A stretch of 64,000 nt of DNA from Flavobacterium sp. H122 (GTDB taxonomy: Bacteria; Bacteroidota; Bacteroidia; Flavobacteriales; Flavobacteriaceae), in the NCBI RefSeq assembly GCF_004959765.1, contig NZ_SJZD01000002.1, positions 248,001 through 312,000 on the forward strand, read 5' to 3'. Positions 35,632 to 43,505 of this stretch are shown here, in pieces. Below the pieces are notes generated by a model. It saw nothing but the letters and a program-made list of their open reading frames with translations, did no database searches and had not been told where the DNA came from. The translations under genes and the position numbers were made by a program. Every line of letters begins with the position of its first letter. Position 1 is the stretch's first letter.

Positions 35632-37542
35632 ATGAGAGCTGTAATACTGTTCGTTTTTATATTAATAAAAAGCTTCGGATGGGGACAAAATGACTTGGAT
35701 TATTACAAGCAAAAATACCCCAATGCAAATGAAGTGATAGTCAGGCAAATGAATCAAATGGAGATCCGTTTGGATAAAAATAATATTAATATTATTTCCC
35801 AGCGGTTCGATGAATCTGTAGTAATCACAAATGATGTAAATAAAATTGACGCAAAAGGAAGGGTGTCTTTTTCTACTTTTTCACAAATTGAAAATTTAGA
35901 AGCTTCAACTGTTCTGAATAATAAAAAATATGATGTTAAAAATTTTAGAATAGTTCCTGATAAAAACTCCAGGAATTTTCATGATGATATAAAAATCAAA
36001 GAGTTTGATTATTCCCAGTTGACATTAGGTGCTAAAAAGATTCTAAAATACACAACACATTACCTGGATCCTAAATTACTGTCAGGAGAAATTTTTATCG
36101 AAAACTATCCGATTGAATATAAAGAGTACAAGCTTATAGTTGATAAAGACATTGAATTGGGATACAAAGTTTTTAACGACCCAAATCAATCCATTCTTTT
36201 TAACAAAGAAGAAAAAGGCGGTAAAATTATATATAAATGGACTGCAAAAAACATTCCGCAGTATAAATACGAGGAAGGGATGCCCAGTGTGCTTTATTTT
36301 GTGCCGATCGTGGAGGTTTATATAAAAAGTTATACAAACAGCAAAGGAGAAAAAGTAGCTCTATTGAGTTCCATAGGAGATCTGCATAAACTATATCAGG
36401 AATATACTAAGGACATCTACGAAACTCCCAGTGAAGAACTGGTTAAAAAAGCCCGGGAGTTAAAAGCTTTGCATGAAAATGAACTGGATCAGGTAAAGGA
36501 AATTTATTACTGGGTTAAGGATAATGTTAAATACATAGCATTTGAAGATGGATACGGAGGCTTTATTCCAAGAAAACCAAATGACGTTTTTGTCAAACGT
36601 TACGGCGATTGTAAAGATATGGCTGTTATTATTTACACAATGCTCAGATCTGTTGGAATAAATGATGTTTATCTCACCTGGATTGGCTCGAGACAAAAGC
36701 CGTTTACGTATGATGATCTGCCTACTCAAATGGTCGATGACCATATGATAGCAACGTATCAGAACAATGGAGTTGATTATTTTCTTGACGGAACCAGTAA
36801 AGAAACACCTTTTGGTTACCCTACAAGTTTTATACAGGGAAAACAGGCCTTGCTTCACAAATCAAAAGATGAATATGAGGTGGTTATGGTTCCTGTTGTT
36901 CCGTTTGAGAAAAACAGAGTTGCAGGAGATATTCTTCTTCAAATCGAAGGTGATAAACTCATAGGGAAATCCAAGGTAGCTTATTCAGGGTTTTTAAGAG
37001 AAAATTTTTTGACCAGTTTAAAAGATTTGTCAGGATTTGATAAAACCAGTTTTTTGAAAAATGAATTACAGCTTGGAAATAATAAGTTCTTTTTGGGGAA
37101 ATATGATATAAAGAATCAGGAAAACAGAGATAAAGAGTTAGAGGTGGAATACGAATTCAATATTGAAAATTACATTGTCTCCGCTGATAACGAAATTTAT
37201 ATCAATCTTTTTTTGAACAAATTTGACGAATTAAAAACGTTAAACATAAAAAGGGAAATGGATTATCATATTGAAAACAAATCAAATTATAGTCAGACAA
37301 TTATGCTTTCAGTTCCAAAAGGATATAAAGTCAGCTATCTGCCTAAAGGAGATACTTTCCAGAATGAGAATTTCAGTTTCTCCATTGCATACGATGAGAA
37401 AAAAGATGCAGTGGAATTAAAAATAGATGTTAAAATTAATTTCCTGGCGCTTAAAAAAGAAAAGGTGCAGCTGTGGAATGATTTTATCAATAGATTAAAA
37501 GAAAATACAAACGAAACAATTGCCATCATTAAAATTCATTAA
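35632..37542 (+). CDS. DUF3857 and transglutaminase-like protein, catalytic residues intact
   Basis: 636 aa. Signal peptide (1-18, ending SFGWGQ). Residues ~60-260 match the DUF3857 beta-domain. The transglutaminase-like core follows: Cys327 (RYGDCKDMAV), His371 (VDDHMIA) and Asp386 (YFLDGTSK), with the expected order and spacing. Family members act as proteases or peptide transferases in the periplasm. Second gene of the operon, immediately followed by a paralogue that lacks the same residues. Confidence 0.85.
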   Translation: MRAVILFVFILIKSFGWGQNDLDYYKQKYPNANEVIVRQMNQMEIRLDKNNINIISQRFDESVVITNDVNKIDAKGRVSFSTFSQIENLEASTVLNNKKYDVKNFRIVPDKNSRNFHDDIKIKEFDYSQLTLGAKKILKYTTHYLDPKLLSGEIFIENYPIEYKEYKLIVDKDIELGYKVFNDPNQSILFNKEEKGGKIIYKWTAKNIPQYKYEEGMPSVLYFVPIVEVYIKSYTNSKGEKVALLSSIGDLHKLYQEYTKDIYETPSEELVKKARELKALHENELDQVKEIYYWVKDNVKYIAFEDGYGGFIPRKPNDVFVKRYGDCKDMAVIIYTMLRSVGINDVYLTWIGSRQKPFTYDDLPTQMVDDHMIATYQNNGVDYFLDGTSKETPFGYPTSFIQGKQALLHKSKDEYEVVMVPVVPFEKNRVAGDILLQIEGDKLIGKSKVAYSGFLRENFLTSLKDLSGFDKTSFLKNELQLGNNKFFLGKYDIKNQENRDKELEVEYEFNIENYIVSADNEIYINLFLNKFDELKTLNIKREMDYHIENKSNYSQTIMLSVPKGYKVSYLPKGDTFQNENFSFSIAYDEKKDAVELKIDVKINFLALKKEKVQLWNDFINRLKENTNETIAIIKIH

Positions 37543-37551
37543 TAGTTCTTT

Positions 37552-39501
37552 ATGAAGAAAATAATAGTATCAATAACGGTCATTTTTTGTAATTTTTTAA
37601 CAGCACAGGAATATAAAAATTACGATTGGGGAAAAGCTGAACCTTATGCTCCTTTGAAAGCTGAAGAAGAATTAGGCGAAATAAATATTCTTAATAAAAG
37701 AATTAAAGAGTTTGTGGTCGATAAAAAAGAGAATTATGATTTTACCATAGCCCATACGAAAACATTTGTAAATTCTGATGAAGCAATAGAGCGTAATAAT
37801 AAAGTCTACATTCCTTTTAAAAGTGAAGGAGAAGAAATTATAATGCAAAAAGTAAGGGTTATAAAACCTGACGGTAAAGTTATTGAACTTAATTCTTCTG
37901 ATATAAAAGAGAGTGAAGACCAGGAAAGAAATGTTAAGTACAAATATTTCGCACTTACCGGATTGGAAAAAAGATGTGTTGTTGAACAATTAATAATTGG
38001 GAAATACATCCCTAAATTAAACGGCAGCAATATAGTTATGCAGGACGAATACCTGAATAAAAATATCAGTTACGAAATAATTTACCCAAATCATTTAATC
38101 TTTACGGTTAAACCGTATAATGGACTGCCGGAATTCGTTGAAAATGAAAAGATGTATACCGGTAAAATCAGTAAAAAAATTGAAGTTGAATCAATACCTT
38201 TTTTGAAAAATGAAGATTATAGTAATTATGCAGTAAATGCTAAAAGATTCACTTATAAGCTTTCAGGGAATTTGTATATTCAAAAATATGATTTATACAA
38301 CTATAAAAGCTATACATCAGACGTTCTTGGATTTGTTTCCGGAGAACTTGATTCCAAAGAGAAAAGTGCATTAAATAAATTTGTGAAGCAAATCCCGGCG
38401 GGTCAAACAAATGTGGATCAGATTTTGAAAATTGAGGAATACGTTAAAAAGAATATAGGGTATTATGAAAAAAGCAACGAAGCTGTCGGTTTATTGACTA
38501 CACTCAATAATAAATTTGCAAGCTCTTACGGTTTATTGAAACTGTATAAGAGCATTTTTGATTTATATAAAATTGAATCTGAAGTTGTCATTACATCAGA
38601 TAGATTCAAAAATCCTATGGATCCAAAATTAGAAACATATTCCAACCTTGATGATTTTGTTCTTTACTTTCCTGAGTTAAAAGGATATTTATGCCCGACA
38701 GAAATAGAATACAGATATCCCAACATTCCTTTCAAATGGACAAATTCGTATGCGATTTTTACAAAGTATACCGAATTTGGCGGCGCAAAAATTCCGGATT
38801 ATGAAATAAAAAAAATTGAAACTCCCGGAATTGATTTTACCCACGACGAAATGAATATTACAGTAGATTTTTCAGCAAGTAATACCAAGCCAGCGGTTAG
38901 CTCGGAAATTCAGTTTAATGGTTATTCGGCTTTTAGTATCCAGCCATTTTATGATTTTATTCCTGAAGACAAACACGGGGATTTTGAAAAAGAACTGGCT
39001 GAAAATTATGCTGGCAAAAAAGAAGATGTTACAATAATCACCGAAAATAAAGGAACGCAATTTCTTGGGGTTAAGCCATTTGTTTTTAAAGCAAATTATT
39101 CGGGTGAGAATCTGATTGAAAAAGTAGGAGATAAAATTTTATTTAAAGTAGGGCTTGTTATTGGAAAGCAGGCTGAGTTATATCAGAAAGATAAAAGACA
39201 AATGCCTGTAGAAATTCAATATCCCCACGGCTACCTTCGTAAGGTTAAAGTAATTTTGCCTAAAGGATATGCTTTAGTTAATCCGGAAAAAATAAATTCA
39301 AACTATATAACTAATTACAAGAATAACGAGTCGTGTAAATTTTCGACCAGTTATAAAATGACAGGGCAGGAGTTGATAATTGAAAATATTGAATTTTACA
39401 AGGATGTGGAATTGCCGTTGGATTCATATGAGAGTTATATCAAAGTGATAAATGCAGCGGCTGATTTTAATAAATTAGTATTGGTTTTGCAAAAAGTCTA
39501 A
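37552..39501 (+). CDS. DUF3857/transglutaminase paralogue, catalytically dead
   Basis: 649 aa, signal peptide (1-18, ending LTAQ). The DUF3857 part is present, and the transglutaminase core aligns with the previous protein (RYGDCKDMA against KFASSYGLL), but the Cys position is Ser325, the His position is Phe369 (LDDFVLYF) and the Asp position reads Pro (LCPTEIE). No active site remains, though the length is conserved. A pseudo-enzyme of this kind often regulates or carries its active partner, encoded 9 bases upstream. Confidence 0.82.
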   Translation: MKKIIVSITVIFCNFLTAQEYKNYDWGKAEPYAPLKAEEELGEINILNKRIKEFVVDKKENYDFTIAHTKTFVNSDEAIERNNKVYIPFKSEGEEIIMQKVRVIKPDGKVIELNSSDIKESEDQERNVKYKYFALTGLEKRCVVEQLIIGKYIPKLNGSNIVMQDEYLNKNISYEIIYPNHLIFTVKPYNGLPEFVENEKMYTGKISKKIEVESIPFLKNEDYSNYAVNAKRFTYKLSGNLYIQKYDLYNYKSYTSDVLGFVSGELDSKEKSALNKFVKQIPAGQTNVDQILKIEEYVKKNIGYYEKSNEAVGLLTTLNNKFASSYGLLKLYKSIFDLYKIESEVVITSDRFKNPMDPKLETYSNLDDFVLYFPELKGYLCPTEIEYRYPNIPFKWTNSYAIFTKYTEFGGAKIPDYEIKKIETPGIDFTHDEMNITVDFSASNTKPAVSSEIQFNGYSAFSIQPFYDFIPEDKHGDFEKELAENYAGKKEDVTIITENKGTQFLGVKPFVFKANYSGENLIEKVGDKILFKVGLVIGKQAELYQKDKRQMPVEIQYPHGYLRKVKVILPKGYALVNPEKINSNYITNYKNNESCKFSTSYKMTGQELIIENIEFYKDVELPLDSYESYIKVINAAADFNKLVLVLQKV

Positions 39502-39566
39502 CCGTTTTTAAAATATATAGCGTAAATTTTCAATTTCCGCAGATGCATTATTTTAGTTTAAAAGAG

Positions 39567-39591
39567 AGACGTATACTTATGGTATGCGTCT
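39567..39591 (+). terminator. Terminator of the MORN/transglutaminase operon
   Basis: AGACGTATAC (39567-39576), loop, GTATGCGTCT (39582-39591) with one G-U pair, then T6. It lies 65 bases past the stop at 39501. Confidence 0.7.
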
Positions 39592-39656
39592 TTTTTGTGT
39601 TAATGATTGTTTTTTTTGTGATTTCTTAGCTGTAATTTTTTTTTAAATAACTGATA

Positions 39657-39690
39657 TTGTTATGGTTGTATGTAAAATGTTGTAAATTTG
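39657..39690 (+). promoter_or_regulatory. Promoter of the tandem ABM-like gene
   Basis: TTG (39657-39659), 23-nt spacer, TAAATTTG (39683-39690). Start about 39697, so the leader to the ATG is near 80 bases. Confidence 0.6.
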
Positions 39691-39777
39691 TAAAAATAAT
39701 CCGAGTTCTTTAAATCCACATATTTCAAATTTCAAAAACAGTTTACACCAGTTTTTTTAACTAAAACTTTTGGAATT

Positions 39778-40599
39778 ATGAAAGCAATTCAATGCAAAAC
39801 CATTTTCTTGTTTTTGAACTTAATCTGTATTGGTTACAGTGTTTTTGCACAAGAAGAAAAAACTCCAGCTTACATTACAGTAACAACTTTACATGTAAAC
39901 ACAGCAAACCCCGATTTAAAAAGAGATGACTGGGCTAAGATTGAAAAAGAATATTTTGAAAAAGTGGTTATGAAAAATCCATACATCATGAGATCAAATA
40001 TTCTGACACATTATTTCACTGCAGATAATACCGAAATCATTTCTGTGTATGTATATGAAAATTGGGATGCAATTGATAAAGCCTGGCAAAAAAGCCAGGA
40101 ACTTATAAAAGAAGCCTGGCCCGATGAAAAAGTACGTAAGGCGTTTTATGAAAAACGTTCGTCATTTTACACAGGCGAGCATTCAGATGAGATTTATGCT
40201 GTACTTCCTGATAGAAAATTGCTTGGTAAAGCTCCTGATAAACAAATGATTTATTATGTGAGAAAGAGCAAAATTGTCAATCCAAAAGATGGAAGCGCAA
40301 AAGAATTTGAAGCCCTGAACAAAGAGTATATGGACAACATCATGTATAAAAACGATGTAATTAAGGCGTATTACACCTATCAGCATGCCTGGGGTTCAAA
40401 AGCAAATGAGTTTATTGAGGTTTTTGTATATGATAATTTTGCAGATATCGAAAAGGCATGGGATAAAGAAGATGAATTAGCCAAAGCACATTGGAAAGAC
40501 GATGCCAAAATGAAAGAATTTGGAAAGAAATACAGTAAATATTTTTCCACCACACACGGAGATTACATTTACAGAAATGAAGTAGGCTTGCAGAAATAA
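39778..40599 (+). CDS. Secreted protein with two tandem ABM/NIPSNAP-like domains
   Basis: 273 aa. Signal peptide (residues 1-23, ending VFAQE). The mature part has two similar halves: KNPYIMRSNILTHYF with VYVYENWDAIDKAW in the first, KNDVIKAYYTYQHAW with VFVYDNFADIEKAWDKEDEL in the second, each closing with a short Lys/Phe run. Each resembles an antibiotic-biosynthesis-monooxygenase or NIPSNAP-type ferredoxin-like fold, which usually works as a dimer; here one chain supplies both halves. No active residues recognisable. Monocistronic. Confidence 0.75.
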   Translation: MKAIQCKTIFLFLNLICIGYSVFAQEEKTPAYITVTTLHVNTANPDLKRDDWAKIEKEYFEKVVMKNPYIMRSNILTHYFTADNTEIISVYVYENWDAIDKAWQKSQELIKEAWPDEKVRKAFYEKRSSFYTGEHSDEIYAVLPDRKLLGKAPDKQMIYYVRKSKIVNPKDGSAKEFEALNKEYMDNIMYKNDVIKAYYTYQHAWGSKANEFIEVFVYDNFADIEKAWDKEDELAKAHWKDDAKMKEFGKKYSKYFSTTHGDYIYRNEVGLQK

Positions 40600-40740
40600 A
40601 AACAACATATAATTTTGAATATTTTATCTAAATACTCGCAAACAAGACTGTTTTTGTTGTTAACCAGATAATCTTCAGGACAGGAGTCAGCAAAGTAGCT
40701 TTATATTTTGTCTGGAAGGCTTGTGTTTTTTATATATGTA

Positions 40741-40779
40741 AAACTAAAAGCACGATTGTTATAATTGTGCTTTTAGTTT
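40741..40779 (+). terminator. Long hairpin terminator
   Basis: 13-bp stem AAACTAAAAGCAC (40741-40753) / GTGCTTTTAGTTT (40767-40779), extended inwards by ATT/AAT, then T-rich. A close relative with an 18-bp stem lies at 42163-42203, and both are followed by GTCTCTCTTTGCGGGCACAGAATG. Confidence 0.7.
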
Positions 40780-40848
40780 TTTTGTCTCTCTTTGCGGGCA
40801 CAGAATGCGCACGAGGCTTTAGCCGAACTGACGAAGTAATTCTGCGCT

Positions 40849-40893
40849 AACGATACGGCTTAGACTTTGTTTGCGTATATCCGAGCGATCGGG
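40849..40893. repeat. 45-base repeat unit, copy 1
   Basis: Begins AACGATACGGCTTAGAC and ends CCGAGCGATCGGG. A second copy follows after two bases, and a third lies at 42242-42286. The gene-free stretch 40600-40981 also holds the hairpin at 40741-40779 and the GTCTCTC-type segment, and otherwise no gene. Confidence 0.8.
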
Positions 40894-40895
40894 TT

Positions 40896-40940
40896 AACGA
40901 TACTGCTTAGACTTTGTTTGCACATATCCGAGTGATCGGG
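40896..40940. repeat. 45-base repeat unit, copy 2
   Basis: Tandem copy of the unit at 40849-40893 with four or five substitutions (TACTGC, GTTTGCACATATCC, GAGTGATCGGG). Confidence 0.8.
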
Positions 40941-40981
40941 GTACATTACCCCATTTGATACATTACCCAGTTTTCCATAAT

Positions 40982-41326
40982 TTACTTATAGATTTTCCCA
41001 TCACATTCAAAATTAAAACTCAAAATTGTGTCTTTCTTATGAATATTAAATAATAATTCCCCTTTTTTCTTTATGATTGTATCACCAATTTCTATAAAAG
41101 TTTTATAGTTTGCCCACCACATATCACTAGTATATGAATTACAATCGCATTTCTCTTTTGTTACTGGATTAATTCCTCTATAGTCAAATCTGTCATCAGT
41201 TTTAGATGGTATTTTTTGTACAATTAACAAACATTTATCTTCTCTATAATACTCAACTGTTGAATCGCAGTCTCTAACTGGGCCGCAAGAAATCAAACTA
41301 AAAACAATACATAATAATAATCTCAT
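40982..41326 (-). CDS. Orphan small lipoprotein
   Basis: 114 aa. Lipobox SLISC (Cys14). The mature part holds four Cys (CDSTV, CLLIV, KCDCNS, ECDG) and basic and acidic stretches; no family recognised. It lies within the repeat-rich region, 42 bases past the repeat unit. The reading frame is clean, but no neighbour confirms it. Possibly a passenger of the repeat-bounded segment. Confidence 0.55.
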   Translation of the reverse strand: MRLLLCIVFSLISCGPVRDCDSTVEYYREDKCLLIVQKIPSKTDDRFDYRGINPVTKEKCDCNSYTSDMWWANYKTFIEIGDTIIKKKGELLFNIHKKDTILSFNFECDGKIYK

Positions 41327-41363
41327 ATTTATCTAATCTTCTTGAAAACGTAAACCCCCCTCT

Positions 41364-41382
41364 GCTGGCGCGAGCTTCCAGC
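41364..41382. repeat. REP-like hairpin downstream of the RAYT remnant
   Basis: GCTGG (41364-41368) with CCAGC (41378-41382), loop CGCGAGCTT. GC-rich in AT-rich surroundings. First of two REP-like structures in the 299-base stretch 41327-41625. Confidence 0.5.
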
Positions 41383-41516
41383 TTGTACACTTAATCAAAA
41401 TCAATTGACATAATTTCCAGAATGATGTTGCTAACTTTTTGATTGCTATATTTCCAGTTAATTGGGTTAGTGATTAGTTATAAAATACATAACGTTTATC
41501 TCAACACAATCGGCTA

Positions 41517-41537
41517 GCGCGGAAATGCTTTCCGTGC
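41517..41537. repeat. REP-like hairpin 2
   Basis: GCGCGGAAA (41517-41525), loop TGC, TTTCCGTGC (41529-41537), 9 pairs with one G-U. Typical REP size and GC content. No gene is visible between here and 41625. Confidence 0.6.
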
Positions 41538-41625
41538 CCGCTCCAATCAGCATTTAAAACAAATCTAACAAAATCACTTCAATTTCATTTTCTAACGCAG
41601 CATAATTTCTGGCGGAACTAAAATA

Positions 41626-42140
41626 TTAATCTTCAGGTAATGAAACTATTTTGTCTTTTACTGGATTAAAATGAATATAATCTATTTTTTGCCTAATAAA
41701 TTTATTGCTGAAAATATGTTCTGCGTGATATCCGTTTTGCCAGACTTTATATTGTTGTTCTTTTTTGAAATGCTCACAGGATTTTTTGAAGTAATCCAAC
41801 ATCCATTGGCTTCGCCGAACCACTTCGTTAGGTTTCACGTCTGCTCTCTGGTTCGTTGATAATTGTTTGGATAATTTTTTTCGAAGTATATTTTTTAAAA
41901 TCACGTATTACATCGCTAAGAATAAATCCATCTGTGGCTTTGCACAACATGTGTATATGACTTGTCATGATGCAATAAGCATAAATTTCGAGTCCTTTAT
42001 GTGACTGACAATATTGTATGTAGTGCGCTGATGATGTTTTGCTTTTGATTTAATCTTGTAAACACATCTATCCAGCCTACGGTTGTAATGGTAATGAAAT
42101 AGCAGTCTTCAGTAGTGGTGGCTTTGTATTTTGTTGACAT
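41626..42140 (-). pseudogene. Broken REP-associated tyrosine transposase (RAYT)
   Basis: In pieces across three frames this reads as a whole IS200-like/RAYT transposase. From the ATG at 42140: KYKATTTEDCYFITITTVGWIDVF; then a frame change near 42015 to YCQSHKGLEIYAYCIMTSHIHML, which holds the catalytic HIH motif; then ESRRE, a 28-base insertion (41806-41833) that brings a stop and a third frame; then WMLDYFKKSCEHFKKEQQYKVWQNGYHAEHIFSN to the stop at 41626, with the HFNPVKDK end of the family. The inserted bases include a small palindrome (TTCGGCGAA). Inactive. The nearby repeats are the elements it would have moved. Confidence 0.85.
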
Positions 42141-42162
42141 GGCTTGTATTTTTTATAAAAGT

Positions 42163-42203
42163 AAAACAAAAAGCACAATTATAACAATTGTGCTTTTTGT
42201 TTT
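42163..42203. repeat. Long hairpin shared by repeat elements
   Basis: 18-bp perfect stem AAAACAAAAAGCACAATT (42163-42180) / AATTGTGCTTTTTGTTTT (42186-42203). Same core as the hairpin at 40741-40779. It begins just beyond the transposase start. Confidence 0.75.
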
Positions 42204-42241
42204 TTGTCTCTCTTTGCGGGCACAGAATGTAATTCTGCGCT

Positions 42242-42286
42242 AACGATACCGCTTAGACTTTGTTTGCGCATATCCGAGCGATCGGG
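42242..42286. repeat. 45-base repeat unit, copy 3
   Basis: AACGATACCGCTTAGAC to CCGAGCGATCGGG. Preceded, like copy 1, by GTCTCTCTTTGCGGGCACAGAATG and TAATTCTGCGCT, but without the 26-base insert found there. Together with copies 1 and 2 it brackets the transposase remnant. Nothing else gene-like in 42141-42456 except the hairpin at 42357-42387. Confidence 0.8.
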
Positions 42287-42356
42287 TTTTATTAAGAGAT
42301 GCTAAAACCAGACAAGCTTACTAAAAATAATATTTTCAACTTACTTTATAAAACAA

Positions 42357-42387
42357 CAAAACCACTTCAGTTTACGAAGTGGTTTTG
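42357..42387 (+). terminator. Hairpin terminator
   Basis: CAAAACCACTTC (42357-42368), 7-nt loop, GAAGTGGTTTTG (42376-42387), 12 pairs, then T-rich on the plus strand. No plus-strand gene lies upstream, so it may belong to the mobile element. Confidence 0.65.
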
Positions 42388-42456
42388 CTTTTTTTACTTG
42401 TCCTCAAAGTCAGAGACGTTTGCGGAGCTTATTAATCTTAAAATTACAGCTCAAAC

Positions 42457-43062
42457 TTAGGAGAGCTGGTCTGGCGAGACTCTCTTTGTGTCATTTCTGA
42501 GACATCGGGGTGTTGTGAACGCTGGGCGGTCAAAACATTCTACAAGTAAATCAACAATGTCTTTATCGTTTGTTGCATTCAAAGCTTTTGCATATTGGAT
42601 AAGTTCAGTTGGTGAGTCGGGAAATTGCTCACCCATTACGAACCGTCTTATAAGTTCAGGTGTCTCTTTACGAAGCTTTTCTTCAAACTCTACACCAGTC
42701 CACACGGTTATTTTATTTATTCCTTTTGTAGTGGAGTAGTCCTTAATTTGTGTTCTGATTCCCGATGTGACTTTACCACCACAAGCAACTATTAAAAAAT
42801 CTGGAATTGTTTTGTGCTTAACAAGTTTATTGATGTCGTCTTTGGCTTTTTTTAATGTAAGGTTTTGATAATTTGCACATAAGTAACAATACGTTTTCCC
42901 ATTAACTTCTCCCCAAATGTCACGACCTCCATCTTTGCCAGTTTGACCTAGCCATTCGATTAAATCCCAATCTTTTTCTCTTATAGCGTAAGCAAAAACT
43001 AATCGTTCAAATTCAGTTCCGCTTTTGTCTTCAAAATGTATTGGTGATACTGATATTTCCAT
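42457..43062 (-). CDS. Mrr/PD-(D/E)XK restriction endonuclease, C-terminally altered
   Basis: 201 aa from the ATG at 43062 (MEISVSPIHFED). The N-terminal part has the nuclease layout FERLVFAYA, KDGGRDIWGEVNGKTYCYLCANYQ: E, then D, then Q-type catalytic residues of Mrr-like enzymes. Members I know continue after FDRPAFTTP for ~30 more conserved residues; here the end is replaced by RCLRNDTKRVSPDQLS and a stop. The last residues are therefore probably foreign DNA joined at this point, near REP and RAYT sequences. Activity uncertain. Not paired with a methylase. Confidence 0.7.
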   Translation of the reverse strand: MEISVSPIHFEDKSGTEFERLVFAYAIREKDWDLIEWLGQTGKDGGRDIWGEVNGKTYCYLCANYQNLTLKKAKDDINKLVKHKTIPDFLIVACGGKVTSGIRTQIKDYSTTKGINKITVWTGVEFEEKLRKETPELIRRFVMGEQFPDSPTELIQYAKALNATNDKDIVDLLVECFDRPAFTTPRCLRNDTKRVSPDQLS

Positions 43063-43160
43063 AAATAAAATATTAAACATAACAAGATAATGAATTCCCC
43101 GACATTAAAAAACGTATTTATACTGGTTTTTGATTATGGTGGGGTGGGTGTATAAAAAAA

Positions 43161-43185
43161 GAGATGAGCGTGTGATGCCCATCTC
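43161..43185 (-). terminator. Terminator of the RHS operon
   Basis: GAGATGAGC (43161-43169), loop, GCCCATCTC (43177-43185), nine pairs with one G-U, then A7 at 43154-43160 that gives U7 on the minus strand. 45 bases past the stop of the last gene (43230). Confidence 0.75.
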
Positions 43186-43229
43186 CTTTAGGTGCGTTTA
43201 AATGCCGAATGCCATTGCTGGAAACGGAT

Positions 43230-43505
43230 TTATGAATTATAGTAGAAATACCAAGCTCCAACGATATACATCAAAATATTAATCAACATATATCCTGTAT
43301 TTAGACTTTGACTAAACCATTTTTTATATATTATTCGAATTATTAAAAAATGTACCAATACGGTAACTACATACAACATCCATATTTCTCTTTGATGATT
43401 CTCTGAATTACTTGCATATCCTAATAAAAAGCAAGAAAAAAACCATACAATAAGTAATATGATAAGTATAACTATACTTATACCAAAAAATTTAAATTTT
43501 CCCAT
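43230..43505 (-). CDS. Small membrane protein, candidate immunity protein
   Basis: 91 aa with three hydrophobic helices (SIVILIILLIVWFFSCFLLG, IWMLYVVTVLVHFLIIRIIY, YMLINILMYIVGAWYFY). No family recognised. Its ATG overlaps the stop of the RHS gene by one base (TAATG) and nothing else follows before the terminator. The position directly behind a polymorphic toxin, coupled translation and small size are those of immunity genes. An integral-membrane immunity protein would suit a toxin that attacks the membrane lipid. Function inferred from position only. Confidence 0.65.
   Translation of the reverse strand: MGKFKFFGISIVILIILLIVWFFSCFLLGYASNSENHQREIWMLYVVTVLVHFLIIRIIYKKWFSQSLNTGYMLINILMYIVGAWYFYYNS

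Noticed and set aside
40849..42286. CRISPR array from the repeated units
   Set aside because: Only three copies, unequal spacing, with a transposase between two of them and no cas genes.
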